From a virus: DNA of 64,000 bases. Where the stretch lies: IMG/VR virus record IMGVR_UViG_3300048839_001082, positions 17,523-81,522 of that record; one strand, written 5' to 3'. Below, piece after piece: positions 32,979 to 41,755 of this stretch (position 1 is its first letter; each line of letters starts with the position of its first letter). A program made the position numbers and the translations under genes. The notes below the pieces were generated by a model. It worked only from the letters and a program-made list of their open reading frames with translations. It had not been told where the DNA came from and searched no databases.

Positions 32979-33195
32979 AATTTTAGCCGCATTGTCGGTG
33001 TTATCCGCATTTTCCGCATTGCTTTACGGTAGTTTCATTTTGATATCTAAGACGGTCCCTTTGGAAAGTGTTGATTATATCTTACTAGGGATTACATTTA
33101 TGATCGGAGGCAAGGTTTTTATCAGCTTCACTGAAACCTCCAAGGACAAATCCAGCGATGGGAACGATAGTAGCCAAGAACAGACCTTGCCTTGA
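32971..33195 (+). CDS. Two-span membrane protein, 74 aa
   Basis: ATG overlaps the previous stop by 8 nt. Two hydrophobic segments (residues 5-26 and 36-52) are followed by a polar Ser/Asp/Lys-rich tail. Its end overlaps the primase-helicase start by 38 nt. No family is recognised. Confidence 0.5.
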   Translation: MSKILAALSVLSAFSALLYGSFILISKTVPLESVDYILLGITFMIGGKVFISFTETSKDKSSDGNDSSQEQTLP

Positions 33196-35794
33196 TAGTG
33201 CTTGTGGCTCTTCAGACGCGAGGCAAATATATGAAGATGGCACAAGCTTCTGTTTCTCTTGCATGAAGTTCTTTCCTAAAAATGCAGAAGATATCGTGCC
33301 AGATAAAGAAGAACATAACTATTTACCGAAAGTGGTAAGAACAGTGGAAGATATCGAAAAGAAGCTTAAAGAAATTTCCACCCTCCCAGTGAGAGGGTTT
33401 AAAGAGAGAAAAGTCTCAAAAGAAGTTTGTGAATTCTTCGATGTTAAGGTTTCTTATAATGCAGATAGTGGTGAAATCGCTGCTCACTATTATCCTTATG
33501 AAAATGGAAAAGCCTATAAAGTCCGAGAGCTTCCTAAACAATTCAAATGGATTTCGAAATCAGAAGATCTCTTTGGTAAAGACAAATTCAGCAGTGGCGG
33601 AAAGCGAATTTTCATTGTAGAAGGTGAAGTTGATACGTTGAGTGTTGCACAGACCCTTCACGACAAGTATGGAAAAATTTATCCTGTTGTGGGTCTCTCA
33701 TCAGCCACGATCGCTGGAAAGACACTTTTAAAAAATCGAGAGTGGTTACGAAGCTTTAAAGAAATTATTCTGTGTCTCGATAATGATGATGCTGGCAAGG
33801 TGGCCACAGAAACAGCCATCAAGATACTAGGTATTGATAAAATTAAAGTTGTCAAACTGGCCGGAAAAGATCCTAATGAAGTATATTTAAAGCAAGGCTC
33901 TTCTGTCTTAATGCAGAATCTATTTGATGCTGCTCCATATATTCCTTCCGGTATCATTACCAAAGAAGCACTATGGGAAGCACTGGTTAACTATAACAAT
34001 ACACCTTCGATTCCATATCCTGCTTGTGTGCATCGTTTAAATGAAAAAGTCAAAGGGATGCGTAAAGGGGAAATTACTCTCTTTGTGTCTGGCACTTCCT
34101 GCGGCAAGAGCACATTGTTGCGAGAAATCATGCTCAGTAATCAAGAATTGACCACAAGTAAAATTGGTGTTGTCAGTCTTGAGGAATCTCCCGCGGAAAC
34201 TGCGCGTAAGTTGTCGGGAATGAAAATTAATAAAAATCCTGCTAAAGAGGAGATACCACTTGAAGAGCTCAAAGTCGGTTTTGACGCTGTGTTCGGAGAT
34301 GATCGCTACATTGTATTGGACCATCAAGGATCACTTAAAGACGAAACGATTTTGGACAAGCTTGAGTATATGGCTCTTAGTGGTTGTGAGTATATATTTA
34401 TTGATCATATCACGATTTTAGTATCTGAAGGTGCCGGTGAATTGACGGGCAATGAAGCCGTTGATAAGATCATGAACGATCTATTAAGATTCGTTAAAAG
34501 ACATAATGTCTGGATTGGGTTAGTTTCACATCTTCGAAAAACCACGAACACAGGTAAGTCATTCGAAGAAGGCAGAATGCCCAATCTAGATGATATCAAG
34601 GGATGTTTAGCATACAATACTGAAGTGTTGCTCTCAAATGGTCATTCTACTGCAGTTCAAAATATTAAGATTGGAGATTGTTTGATAGGGGATAATGGGA
34701 TACGTCGTGTGCTCTCATTAAGGAGGGGTGAGCAACAGATGTATAAGGTTACCACTAAGACCACGAATGACAGTTTTATATGTAATGAAGATCATGTTTT
34801 AACAGTATCTCATAATGATATTTTATTAGACATCTCAATCAAAGATTTTCTTAAAAAGAGTAGCAGTTTTCAGGAAAGATGTAAACAGCATTACTCAAAG
34901 GGATATGAATTGCCTGAAAAAACTTTATTGATCCCACCATATGCTCTTGGTGCTTGGTTAGGAGATGGTTCTAAATCGGCATTTAGAATAATGGATGCTA
35001 GCGAACTCGGCATCGCTGAGAGAGTTGCAAGGGAACTTAATGCGGAATTGAAACAACCCTCAAATAAAAGAAGAGAGTATTTCAACTTTGATACAGGTGT
35101 TCAGGGCGACATGCTCACGCGATTGAAAGAATTAGATCTCCTTTGTAACAAACATATTCCTGAAGAGTATATATTTAACACAAAAGAAAACAGACTTCTT
35201 TTGTTAGCAGGTTTAATTGATACTGATGGAACATACAGCTATAAAGATAATGCTTACTATTTTTACCAAAAAGATGAAGTATTGGCAGAGAATGTAAAAA
35301 AGATAGCAAGATCATTGGGTTTCTATAGCAATGTTAGATCACAAATCATCAATGGTAAATATTCGTCCAATGGTAGTTTAATTTTTGTAGTGACAATTTC
35401 TGGTGATATTGAACAAATTCCTGCTCAGAAAAATATTAAATTAACTCTTAATGAAAGACACACAGATCCATTAAAACGTGGCATTATTATAGAAAAATTA
35501 GGTATTCAACCTTATTACGGATTTACATTAGATGGAAATGGCAGATTTCTATTAGGAAATCATACAATCACTCACAATTCAGGCTCAATCAAGCAAATAT
35601 CATTCGACATTGTTGCTTTCGCGCGTAACCTTCAAGAGCCAGATCCAATCAAATGTAATACCATCTCCATGTCAGTATTGAAATGTCGTTTCTCAGGATT
35701 GACTGGAGAAATTGGCGGTTCTTATTATGACTATGATACCGGTAGGTTCAGACCGGAAGAGGAAATTCCACAAGAAGATTTCACTTCGTTATGA
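33158..35794 (+). CDS. DNA primase-helicase (T7 gp4-like) with intein
   Basis: An 878-aa precursor. An N-terminal zinc motif (C-x4-C...CFSC, residues 11-35) is followed by TOPRIM (VEGEVDTL near 155, CLDNDDAG near 207) and a RecA-type helicase with Walker A GTSCGKST near 312, SLEESP and FIDHITIL. Residues 483-807 are an intein inserted after DDIKG; ligating G482 to S808 gives DDIKG-SGSIKQISFD, matching T7 gp4 (LRGSGALRQLS). The mature product would be 553 aa, close to T7 gp4 (566 aa). Confidence 0.93.
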   Translation: MGTIVAKNRPCLDSACGSSDARQIYEDGTSFCFSCMKFFPKNAEDIVPDKEEHNYLPKVVRTVEDIEKKLKEISTLPVRGFKERKVSKEVCEFFDVKVSYNADSGEIAAHYYPYENGKAYKVRELPKQFKWISKSEDLFGKDKFSSGGKRIFIVEGEVDTLSVAQTLHDKYGKIYPVVGLSSATIAGKTLLKNREWLRSFKEIILCLDNDDAGKVATETAIKILGIDKIKVVKLAGKDPNEVYLKQGSSVLMQNLFDAAPYIPSGIITKEALWEALVNYNNTPSIPYPACVHRLNEKVKGMRKGEITLFVSGTSCGKSTLLREIMLSNQELTTSKIGVVSLEESPAETARKLSGMKINKNPAKEEIPLEELKVGFDAVFGDDRYIVLDHQGSLKDETILDKLEYMALSGCEYIFIDHITILVSEGAGELTGNEAVDKIMNDLLRFVKRHNVWIGLVSHLRKTTNTGKSFEEGRMPNLDDIKGCLAYNTEVLLSNGHSTAVQNIKIGDCLIGDNGIRRVLSLRRGEQQMYKVTTKTTNDSFICNEDHVLTVSHNDILLDISIKDFLKKSSSFQERCKQHYSKGYELPEKTLLIPPYALGAWLGDGSKSAFRIMDASELGIAERVARELNAELKQPSNKRREYFNFDTGVQGDMLTRLKELDLLCNKHIPEEYIFNTKENRLLLLAGLIDTDGTYSYKDNAYYFYQKDEVLAENVKKIARSLGFYSNVRSQIINGKYSSNGSLIFVVTISGDIEQIPAQKNIKLTLNERHTDPLKRGIIIEKLGIQPYYGFTLDGNGRFLLGNHTITHNSGSIKQISFDIVAFARNLQEPDPIKCNTISMSVLKCRFSGLTGEIGGSYYDYDTGRFRPEEEIPQEDFTSL
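34604..35578 (+). mobile_element. LAGLIDADG intein in primase-helicase
   Basis: The 325-residue intein starts with Cys (CLAYNTEVLL), has a block B-like CNEDHVLTVSH, and ends in THN with Ser as the next extein residue. The nuclease part has two LAGLIDADG motifs, LGAWLGDGS and LLAGLIDTDGTY, so it should be homing-competent. The insertion point is the conserved helicase loop just before SGS.KQ.S. Confidence 0.93.
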
Positions 35795-35802
35795 AAGGTA
35801 TA

Positions 35803-36820
35803 ATGAGCAGTATTCAAACACCTTGGAGCTCAGTCGGCTACCTAACTTATAAAAGAACGTATGCCAGAGAAATCACTCCAGGGGTTACCGAAGAATTTCC
35901 ACAAACAATTGAACGTGTTTTAGATGCTTGTCAAACTCAGTTGCATTGTGGATTTATCGGGGAAGAGTTAGATCGTCTTAGAGAATACTTTCTTAAGCTT
36001 AAAGCGTCAGTTGCTGGAAGATTTCTTTGGCAATTGGGCACTCAGACCGTAGATCGTTTTGGTCTTGCCAGTCTTCAAAATTGTGCATTTACTGTTGTAG
36101 ATAGTCCGGTAAGACCTTTCTGTTGGGCTATGGATATGTTGGCATTAGGCTCTGGAGTAGGCTACAATATCCAACATCGACATATAGATAAATTGCCCAC
36201 AGTTAAGGAGTGGTTTAGAGCACCTACCAGAATGGACAATGGTGGAGCTGACTTTATTATTCCAGATTCAAGAGAGGGATGGGTTAAATTTCTTGGCAAA
36301 ACACTCAAAGCTGCGTTCCTCAGCGAGACGCCGGAAAAGGGCACTTTCACATATTCAACACAAGTTATCCGAGGGAAGGGCTCGCCGATTAAAGGATTTG
36401 GCGGAGTTGCTTCAGGCCCCGAAGATCTCTGTTGGGGGATTGGAAAAATATCTGAAATATTATCGAAGCGTCACGGGAAGAAAATTAGGCCAATCGATGC
36501 ATTGGACATAATGAATATTATAGGTTATATTATTGTGGCCGGTAATGTTCGTCGAAGTGCTCAAATTGCCATCGGCGATCCTGATGACGTTGAATTCCTT
36601 TTGGCTAAGCGTTGGGATATGGGCAATATTCCTTCTTGGCGTGCCATGTCAAATAACAGTGTAGCTGTTGATGACATTGAAGACCTTCACGATTATTTCT
36701 GGGAAGGATATGAAGGCAAAGGGGAAGCATATGGTCTTATTAACTTAAGACTTGCTCGCAAAGTTGGACGTTTGGGTGAAACACAATATCCAGATCCCGG
36801 TGTTGAAGGAATGAATCCGT
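35803..36820 (+). CDS. nrdJ: Class II (B12-dependent) ribonucleotide reductase, exon 1
   Basis: ATG at 35803 follows AAAGGTATA (an ATG at 35791 overlaps the previous stop). The protein matches the monomeric adenosylcobalamin-dependent triphosphate reductase of Lactobacillus leichmannii: GYLTYKRTYAR, PDSREGWV, GFGGVASGP, VAGNVRRSA and SNNSVAVD. Exon 1 ends after EGMNP plus the T of the next codon. Joined to 37637, it gives NPCAEQ, restoring the thiyl-radical Cys. The complete enzyme is 633 residues from this start, against 739 in L. leichmannii. It makes deoxynucleotides from ribonucleotides and needs no oxygen. Confidence 0.9.
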
Positions 36821-37636
36821 TAATCGCTAGCGGCATACATTAGAAATTCTGTATGAAAATTTATCTAAAAACGGTGGATCTCCCGATGGGACAATACCGT
36901 GCCAATCCGTTATGGAAGGTGTAACGACTATGAGTAAAGATCTGAACAAACGTTTGTATGCTTATGCGATGTTTGATGGCCACCTAATGTTTACTGGTAG
37001 TTCTTTAAACGCGTGTTTAGTAGTCAATATGCTTGAAAAACATAATGATTACATAGACAAAGTTATACAAACTCTGGAAGAACTTCCTGTAGGCTATAAA
37101 AGAAGTTTACCGGAAATTTATACAAAAGACGGTTATGAGCGACAGCAGCAAATAAGACTGCAATCACGCAACCATCCGATATTTACGAAAATTCACAGTA
37201 GAATATATATTGACAAGCAAAAGACAATAGATCCACATATGTTAACAATGATGGATGAAGAACTGTTGGCAATAGCCTTCATGGCTGATGGTAGCAGAGA
37301 TATAGATAAGCGCTGGGCAAACGCCAAGCCTTGTTATAGACTTCATTTTAACAATTTAACGTACGGTGATTTGATGTTGTTTAAGAAAAGCTTGAAAGAT
37401 GTATTCAATTTGGAAATAAATACTAGGAAAAAAGGATCTAGATACGATCTTGCAATTCCTACCTTTCATTCCGAATTTTTCGAAGAAATTGTCGGGCCTT
37501 TTATTCTTCCATCGTTTCAGTACAAACTTGGACGATGAACCCCCGAAAGGGGTGGTGATATAGTCTGTTCTATACGGTAACGTATAGAGATTGACAGAAA
37601 TGATCAATCAACGTTGTAAAACGTTTAACAACAAAG
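36821..37636 (+). mobile_element. Group I intron in ribonucleotide reductase gene
   Basis: The 5' exon ends CCG-T and the intron ends in G (ACAAAG), as group I introns do. Core elements are GGTGTAACGACTATGAG (from 36918) and GATATAGTCTG (37557-37567). A CCCC-gaaa-GGGG hairpin lies at 37540-37551 and CTATACG/CGTATAG follows at 37570-37587. An 816-nt element with a LAGLIDADG gene between the two halves of P7. Confidence 0.9.
36930..37538 (+). CDS. LAGLIDADG homing endonuclease, intron-encoded
   Basis: A 202-aa protein starting at ATG 36930, which overlaps the intron core; an ATG at 36912 has no ribosome-binding site. The key motif is ELLAIAFMADGSRD, a LAGLIDADG variant, followed by a YRLHFNNL...FKKSLKDVF pattern seen in single-motif or degenerate two-motif enzymes. 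It should cut intronless copies of the reductase gene and so spread the intron. Confidence 0.8.
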   Translation: MSKDLNKRLYAYAMFDGHLMFTGSSLNACLVVNMLEKHNDYIDKVIQTLEELPVGYKRSLPEIYTKDGYERQQQIRLQSRNHPIFTKIHSRIYIDKQKTIDPHMLTMMDEELLAIAFMADGSRDIDKRWANAKPCYRLHFNNLTYGDLMLFKKSLKDVFNLEINTRKKGSRYDLAIPTFHSEFFEEIVGPFILPSFQYKLGR

Positions 37637-38520
37637 GTGCTGAGCAATCTTTGTACCCGTATGAGACTTGCTGTTTAGCGGAAGTATTCCTACCAAACGT
37701 CGACAGTAAAGAAGAATTCTTCGATATTCTTGAATTGCTTTATCGAATTAATAAACATAGCCTTTTGTTACCATCTCACCATCCTGAAACAGAAAAAGTT
37801 GTTCATCAAAACATGAGGATGGGTATTGGTTTGACTGGACTTCTTCAAGTCTCTGATGAAAAGAACGGATGGTTGAGTGAAGGTTATGAGTATCTCAGAG
37901 AATTTGATGTTGCATATTCTGAAGAAAATGATATTCCCATTTCTATTAAACTAACAACGGTCAAGCCAAGTGGAACTTTATCACTACTTCCAGGTGTTAC
38001 TCCAGGGATTCACCCTGGTTATGCTCAGTATATGTTTCGTAGGATTCGTATCGGCGCTAGCAATCCGCTCGTGGAAACTTGCAGGAGTCATGGTTATCCT
38101 GTGGAGTATGTTCGTAATTTTGACGGAACTGAAGACTACAATACAGTGGTTGTGACATTTCCTTTCAGTTATCCTAAAGGGACAATTCTCGCGTCAGACA
38201 TGACCGCCATTGATCAACTAAAGGAGATACAAAGGTTACAAAATGACTGGTCGGATAACTCTGTATCGTGTACTATCTACTATCGCAAAGAAGAGTTACC
38301 GAGCATTCGAGATTTTCTTAAGAAGCACTACAGAAACGGATTCAAGAGTCTCTCCTTCCTTCTCCACAAAGACCATGGATTCGATCAAGCTCCCTATGAA
38401 GAAATTACAGAGACCGAATTCAGACTACTCTCCAACCGAACTACAATTATTGGAAACCTTGAAAATGCCGAATTCGAATCAAGCGACGAATGTGCCACTG
38501 GAGCCTGCCCCATTAAATAA
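37637..38520 (+). CDS. nrdJ: Class II ribonucleotide reductase, exon 2
   Basis: Exon 2 begins with GT, completing the Cys codon, then AEQSLYPYETCCLAEVFLP. It continues with TTVKPSGTLSLLPG, the YWSDN-like NDWSDNSVSCTIYY, and ends with the redox-shuttle Cys pair CATGACPIK, almost identical to the L. leichmannii end CEGGACPIK. An in-frame upstream ATG at 37591 is intronic. Confidence 0.9.
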
Positions 38521-38746
38521 AATCAAGGGTGAAATCATTCTTAATGATGGTCGATTCGTGACTATTTATAATGTTACCGTGAATCATGTTAGACTATCGT
38601 ATTCTAACAATTCAAGTGACCTTGATAATGCTATTCGATTGGTTAATGCAGCCACACTGATTGATGGGAAACCATTCGCATTAAATGAAATAGCTAGTCT
38701 GAAAATGTCAGAATTCGATAAAATTATCAAAGCACTTTTTAAGTGA
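38465..38746 (+). CDS. Hypothetical protein, 93 aa
   Basis: The frame is open well into the reductase gene, so the start is uncertain; ATG at 38465 gives the shortest overlap (56 nt) with GGAAACC upstream. The protein is beta-rich at first (GEIILNDGRFVTIYNVTV) and helical at the end. No family is recognised. Confidence 0.45.
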   Translation: MPNSNQATNVPLEPAPLNKIKGEIILNDGRFVTIYNVTVNHVRLSYSNNSSDLDNAIRLVNAATLIDGKPFALNEIASLKMSEFDKIIKALFK

Positions 38747-38750
38747 TTCT

Positions 38751-38766
38751 GGGGACTTCGGTCCCC
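38751..38766 (+). terminator. UUCG-loop hairpin
   Basis: GGGGAC-TTCG-GTCCCC, the same core as at 26112, is followed by ATTTAATT. It separates the reductase block from the small-gene block and may act as a weak terminator or stabiliser. Confidence 0.5.
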
Positions 38767-38783
38767 ATTTAATTGGAGATAAC

Positions 38784-38993
38784 ATGGTTAGACCCGCAAA
38801 AGGTTGGCTATCTTCAGATGGTTTATTTTTTGAAGATAAAGAAGCAGCCGAAAAGCACGAATTGCGTCAAACAATTATTGATGTGCTCGAATCTGTCTAT
38901 GGGGATGAACATATGTCGATTGGCAAGTTCGTAGATCATCTTCTTAAAAGCCCAAAACTATATATTTCACGTATTGATCCACTGGCACTATAA
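38784..38993 (+). CDS. Hypothetical protein, 69 aa
   Basis: ATG follows GGAGATAAC. It begins RPAKGWLSSDGLFFEDKEAAEKHE, then a helical part. The opening resembles small phage proteins that start with an 'input..FE...A..HE' pattern, but I cannot name the family. It overlaps the next start by 1 nt. Confidence 0.6.
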   Translation: MVRPAKGWLSSDGLFFEDKEAAEKHELRQTIIDVLESVYGDEHMSIGKFVDHLLKSPKLYISRIDPLAL

Positions 38994-39355
38994 TGTCAAT
39001 TACATTTTCAGTTGGTACGCCAATTTTGGCAAAACTTACTAATGAATATTATGATTTCAATTCATTGGAAGATGCCGTGTTCAACACTAAAGAGCATCTT
39101 GTAGAGTTAACTCCAAATCTTAATATGGCAAATGGCAACGCATTTGAATTCATGCGAATGTTGGCGTTGCCTCAAGAATATTCAGGGATCATCCAACCAG
39201 GCGATATATATGCATTTCATAGCATGGTAGTCACATTGCACCGAAAGGCAAGATATTCAAGAACAGTGGAAGAACGCATTTTGAGATATTATCTAGAAAT
39301 GGAGCGTATTTCAGCCTATGCATTAGCGACCGAAGATTCAATTATTTGGGGATAA
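38993..39355 (+). CDS. Hypothetical protein, 120 aa
   Basis: ATG overlaps the previous TAA. The protein is soluble with mixed alpha/beta character and an Arg-rich helix near the end (RKARYSRTVEERILRYY). No motif is recognised. The next gene follows after 1 nt. Confidence 0.55.
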   Translation: MSITFSVGTPILAKLTNEYYDFNSLEDAVFNTKEHLVELTPNLNMANGNAFEFMRMLALPQEYSGIIQPGDIYAFHSMVVTLHRKARYSRTVEERILRYYLEMERISAYALATEDSIIWG

Positions 39356-39356
39356 T

Positions 39357-39638
39357 ATGTTTATAGACCTTGATGATCAAAAGCGAGAAAAATGTTTTCA
39401 AGAATTAGTTCATTGGATTAATACTAATTCATTAGAAAACGGAAGTAACACCCCCGATTTTATTTTAGCTGATTTTTTGCTGGAATCTTTAATCCTTTTT
39501 GAAAAAATAAACCAAGACAAAAAAGAATGGGGACAGGTTCCTGATCCCGGTGAAATGGACGGCGATGCTCAAAGCGCTTTATCGTCCGCGGGAATGGGGA
39601 CTGATGAAGATTACGGGGGCACTGATGAGCGTATCTGA
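39357..39638 (+). CDS. Hypothetical acidic protein, 93 aa
   Basis: A helical protein with an acidic, Gly-rich tail (TDEDYGGTDERI). It follows the previous gene directly and overlaps the next by about 35 nt. No family is recognised. Confidence 0.5.
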   Translation: MFIDLDDQKREKCFQELVHWINTNSLENGSNTPDFILADFLLESLILFEKINQDKKEWGQVPDPGEMDGDAQSALSSAGMGTDEDYGGTDERI

Positions 39639-39813
39639 AGGACTCTCTTCACAATCTGATGTTACTGTATCTGATTGGAAACTTCGAATGGTCTATTTTG
39701 ATGCAGACGGTTATCCTATGTTACATAAGGAACCCGATCCTGAAGATATACGTGAAGCATTCTTGAAAACTTTTAAGGTAGAAGAAAAAACCGAGGTGAT
39801 AAAGAATGTTTAA
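39604..39813 (+). CDS. Hypothetical protein, 69 aa
   Basis: ATG at 39604 is the likely start, since upstream ATGs lie deep in the previous gene. The part W.LRMVYFDADGYPM resembles CIVHFDEDGEPM in the gene at 40696, so the two may share a small fold that flanks the ligase gene. It overlaps the ligase start by 8 nt. Confidence 0.45.
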   Translation: MKITGALMSVSEGLSSQSDVTVSDWKLRMVYFDADGYPMLHKEPDPEDIREAFLKTFKVEEKTEVIKNV

Positions 39814-40696
39814 GCCAATGCTCAGCCCTCGGGAAGACCCTCTTTCATATCCGGACTATTTTAGAAAGCTTCAATATCCTCTGTTAGCCTCACCGAAGCT
39901 GGACGGTATTCGTGCGATCATCAAAGATGGTATAGCCTTTTCAAGGACTTTTAAAGCGTTGCCCAGTGGTCAGGTTCAAGATCAATTCACGTTGATTAAT
40001 CATTTTGATGGCGAAATTCTTGAAGGAAACCCTTCAGACACAGATGTGTATAATCGTACTCAAAGTCATGTAATGTCTTTTGACAAGCCGGGTGAGCTTT
40101 CATATCATGTATTTGACTGGTGTCATGAAGATTGGCTGCACAGACCTTTTTATGAAAGGTTGGAGATGGCACGCAAAATGTTACCTTCAACGCCTTCTTA
40201 TAAATTTGTGGATCATATTTCTATTGAAACTGAAAAAGAATTATTGGAGTATGAGGAATACGTTTTGAAGCAAGGCTATGAGGGCATTATGATGCGTAGT
40301 CCGGTTGGATATTACAAGACCGGTAGAGGCACATTTAAGGAAGGTTTAATTTATAAGCTCAAGAGATTCGAAGATGTGGAGTGCCCGATTTGGGACTTTA
40401 TTGAGAAACAGATTAACACCAGTCCCAAGGAACGTGATGAGTTGGGTTATGTGAAAAGGGTTGATAAAAAAGACTTTAAGGAAGGCGCGGGGATGGTCGG
40501 TGCCTTCGTAGTTTCATTTGAAGAACAGAAGCTCATTGTGGCACCGGGCGCGTTCAGTCATGACGAATTAATCACCATGTGGGAAAATCAAGAACTTTAT
40601 CGCGGTGCACCTTTGAAATTTCGATTTATGCGTCACGGCATGAAAGATAAACCGAGATTCCCGAGAGCTGTGGGACTCAGAACAAAAGGTACATAA
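39806..40696 (+). CDS. ATP-dependent DNA ligase
   Basis: A 296-aa ligase of the small T7-like class (T7 gp1.3 is 359 aa). The nucleotidyl-accepting lysine is K31 in SPKLDGIRA. Other nucleotidyltransferase motifs follow: FDGEIL, YHVFDW, EGIMMRSP and YKLKRF. The C-terminal OB-like domain includes KFRFMRHG. It seals nicks after exonuclease and polymerase action. It lies in an overlapping chain of small genes. Confidence 0.92.
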   Translation: MFKPMLSPREDPLSYPDYFRKLQYPLLASPKLDGIRAIIKDGIAFSRTFKALPSGQVQDQFTLINHFDGEILEGNPSDTDVYNRTQSHVMSFDKPGELSYHVFDWCHEDWLHRPFYERLEMARKMLPSTPSYKFVDHISIETEKELLEYEEYVLKQGYEGIMMRSPVGYYKTGRGTFKEGLIYKLKRFEDVECPIWDFIEKQINTSPKERDELGYVKRVDKKDFKEGAGMVGAFVVSFEEQKLIVAPGAFSHDELITMWENQELYRGAPLKFRFMRHGMKDKPRFPRAVGLRTKGT

Positions 40697-40905
40697 TGAA
40701 ATCAAGACTTTGTATTGTGCATTTTGATGAGGACGGTGAGCCGATGTCATACGAAGCACCTGATGAGCCTGTAGTTTTTCGTTGGAAGAGAGATTACTGG
40801 TCTGATTGGAATCCCTTGCCTTATGAGAAGCAACTTCATGCTAGTATTAAAGAGCACGGCTATCCTATTGAATATGCATACAGTGAAAAGGTAAAACAAC
40901 GATGA
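40696..40905 (+). CDS. Hypothetical protein, 69 aa
   Basis: It starts on the last base of the ligase gene. CIVHFDEDGEPM near the N-terminus parallels RMVYFDADGYPM in the gene upstream of the ligase. Aromatic-rich middle, no known family. Confidence 0.5.
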   Translation: MKSRLCIVHFDEDGEPMSYEAPDEPVVFRWKRDYWSDWNPLPYEKQLHASIKEHGYPIEYAYSEKVKQR

Positions 40906-41243
40906 AAGCGGTTCTGTATTTTGGTAACAATCCATTTGTACTCGTGGACATTACTAAGAACGCAAAAGGCGAAATCACAAGCGGATGGGTGGTAAACGGT
41001 GAATGGATGCTTGAAATGGATGATCAACGTATTTATGTAAAGAAAGGCAATAATATCGTTGATACGTATTTTAAAGAACCATTTCTTTACATTGAGGTTC
41101 CCGAAGAAATGCGCTGTAATTCCACTACCTATAACAAAGTCATTGATTGGGCAAATAAAGAACTCTTAAAATACCGCAAAGCGCAAGATGAGCAAAAATC
41201 TTCTTCACAAGAAAAGATTAATGGAGTTCGCCACTTGGTGTAG
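40902..41243 (+). CDS. Hypothetical protein, 113 aa
   Basis: It starts in an ATGA overlap. The N-terminal 70 residues are beta-rich (VLYFGNNPFVLVDIT, GWVVNGEWML), and the C-terminus is helical and polar. No family is recognised. Confidence 0.55.
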   Translation: MKAVLYFGNNPFVLVDITKNAKGEITSGWVVNGEWMLEMDDQRIYVKKGNNIVDTYFKEPFLYIEVPEEMRCNSTTYNKVIDWANKELLKYRKAQDEQKSSSQEKINGVRHLV

Positions 41244-41430
41244 AAAAGAAGGGTTTGTGGTATCTGATGCACAAATTGATTATATTGTCCTACGAGTGCA
41301 AAACCCCAGCAAGCCCACAAATCCTATGATGGGTGTGTGGTATCGAGAGCATATGCCCGAACATCTAACAGTCGATTATAGATTAATACCCATAGTTCGA
41401 AGATTTATTAAGGAAACTAAAGATGCCTAG
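41188..41430 (+). CDS. Hypothetical protein, 80 aa
   Basis: Two starts are possible, ATG 41188 (56-nt overlap with the previous gene) and ATG 41221. The product is basic and mainly helical with WCRKEGFVV near the start. It overlaps the next gene by 8 nt. No family is recognised. Confidence 0.45.
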   Translation: MSKNLLHKKRLMEFATWCRKEGFVVSDAQIDYIVLRVQNPSKPTNPMMGVWYREHMPEHLTVDYRLIPIVRRFIKETKDA

Positions 41431-41755
41431 CCTAGGTGTGGGTGATGTATTCTTGCTTAAAGAAGGCCAGAAAGTATTCTTCACTGGTTATAGAAAACAA
41501 GGTTTGGATGTTACACTGGAAAGAACCGAACGTTATGTTGTGTATAAAACAACGCATGACGGAGGCGGCACGGGACATGGTATGCACGATATTTATCCAG
41601 ATGGACATCATGTTTGGTGTGAACAATTGGACGTGATCAAACCTTTGCGAGTAAATTTTTATCAATCGGGCTGTTTCAGAAATATGTATCCTGATTTGGA
41701 GATTATTGGAACAGCCAAAAAGATGTGGGTATTCACCCCTAAGAAAGGAACTTAA
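41423..41755 (+). CDS. Hypothetical protein, 110 aa
   Basis: A beta-rich soluble protein with a His/Gly-rich centre (THDGGGTGHGMHDIYPDGHH) that might bind metal. It ends directly before the nucleotidyltransferase-like gene. No family is recognised. Confidence 0.55.
   Translation: MPSLGVGDVFLLKEGQKVFFTGYRKQGLDVTLERTERYVVYKTTHDGGGTGHGMHDIYPDGHHVWCEQLDVIKPLRVNFYQSGCFRNMYPDLEIIGTAKKMWVFTPKKGT

Noticed and set aside
37591-37636. Independent start for the second half of the reductase
   Set aside because: The ATG at 37591 is intronic; the bases before 37637 encode nothing resembling the family, and splicing restores NPCAEQ exactly.
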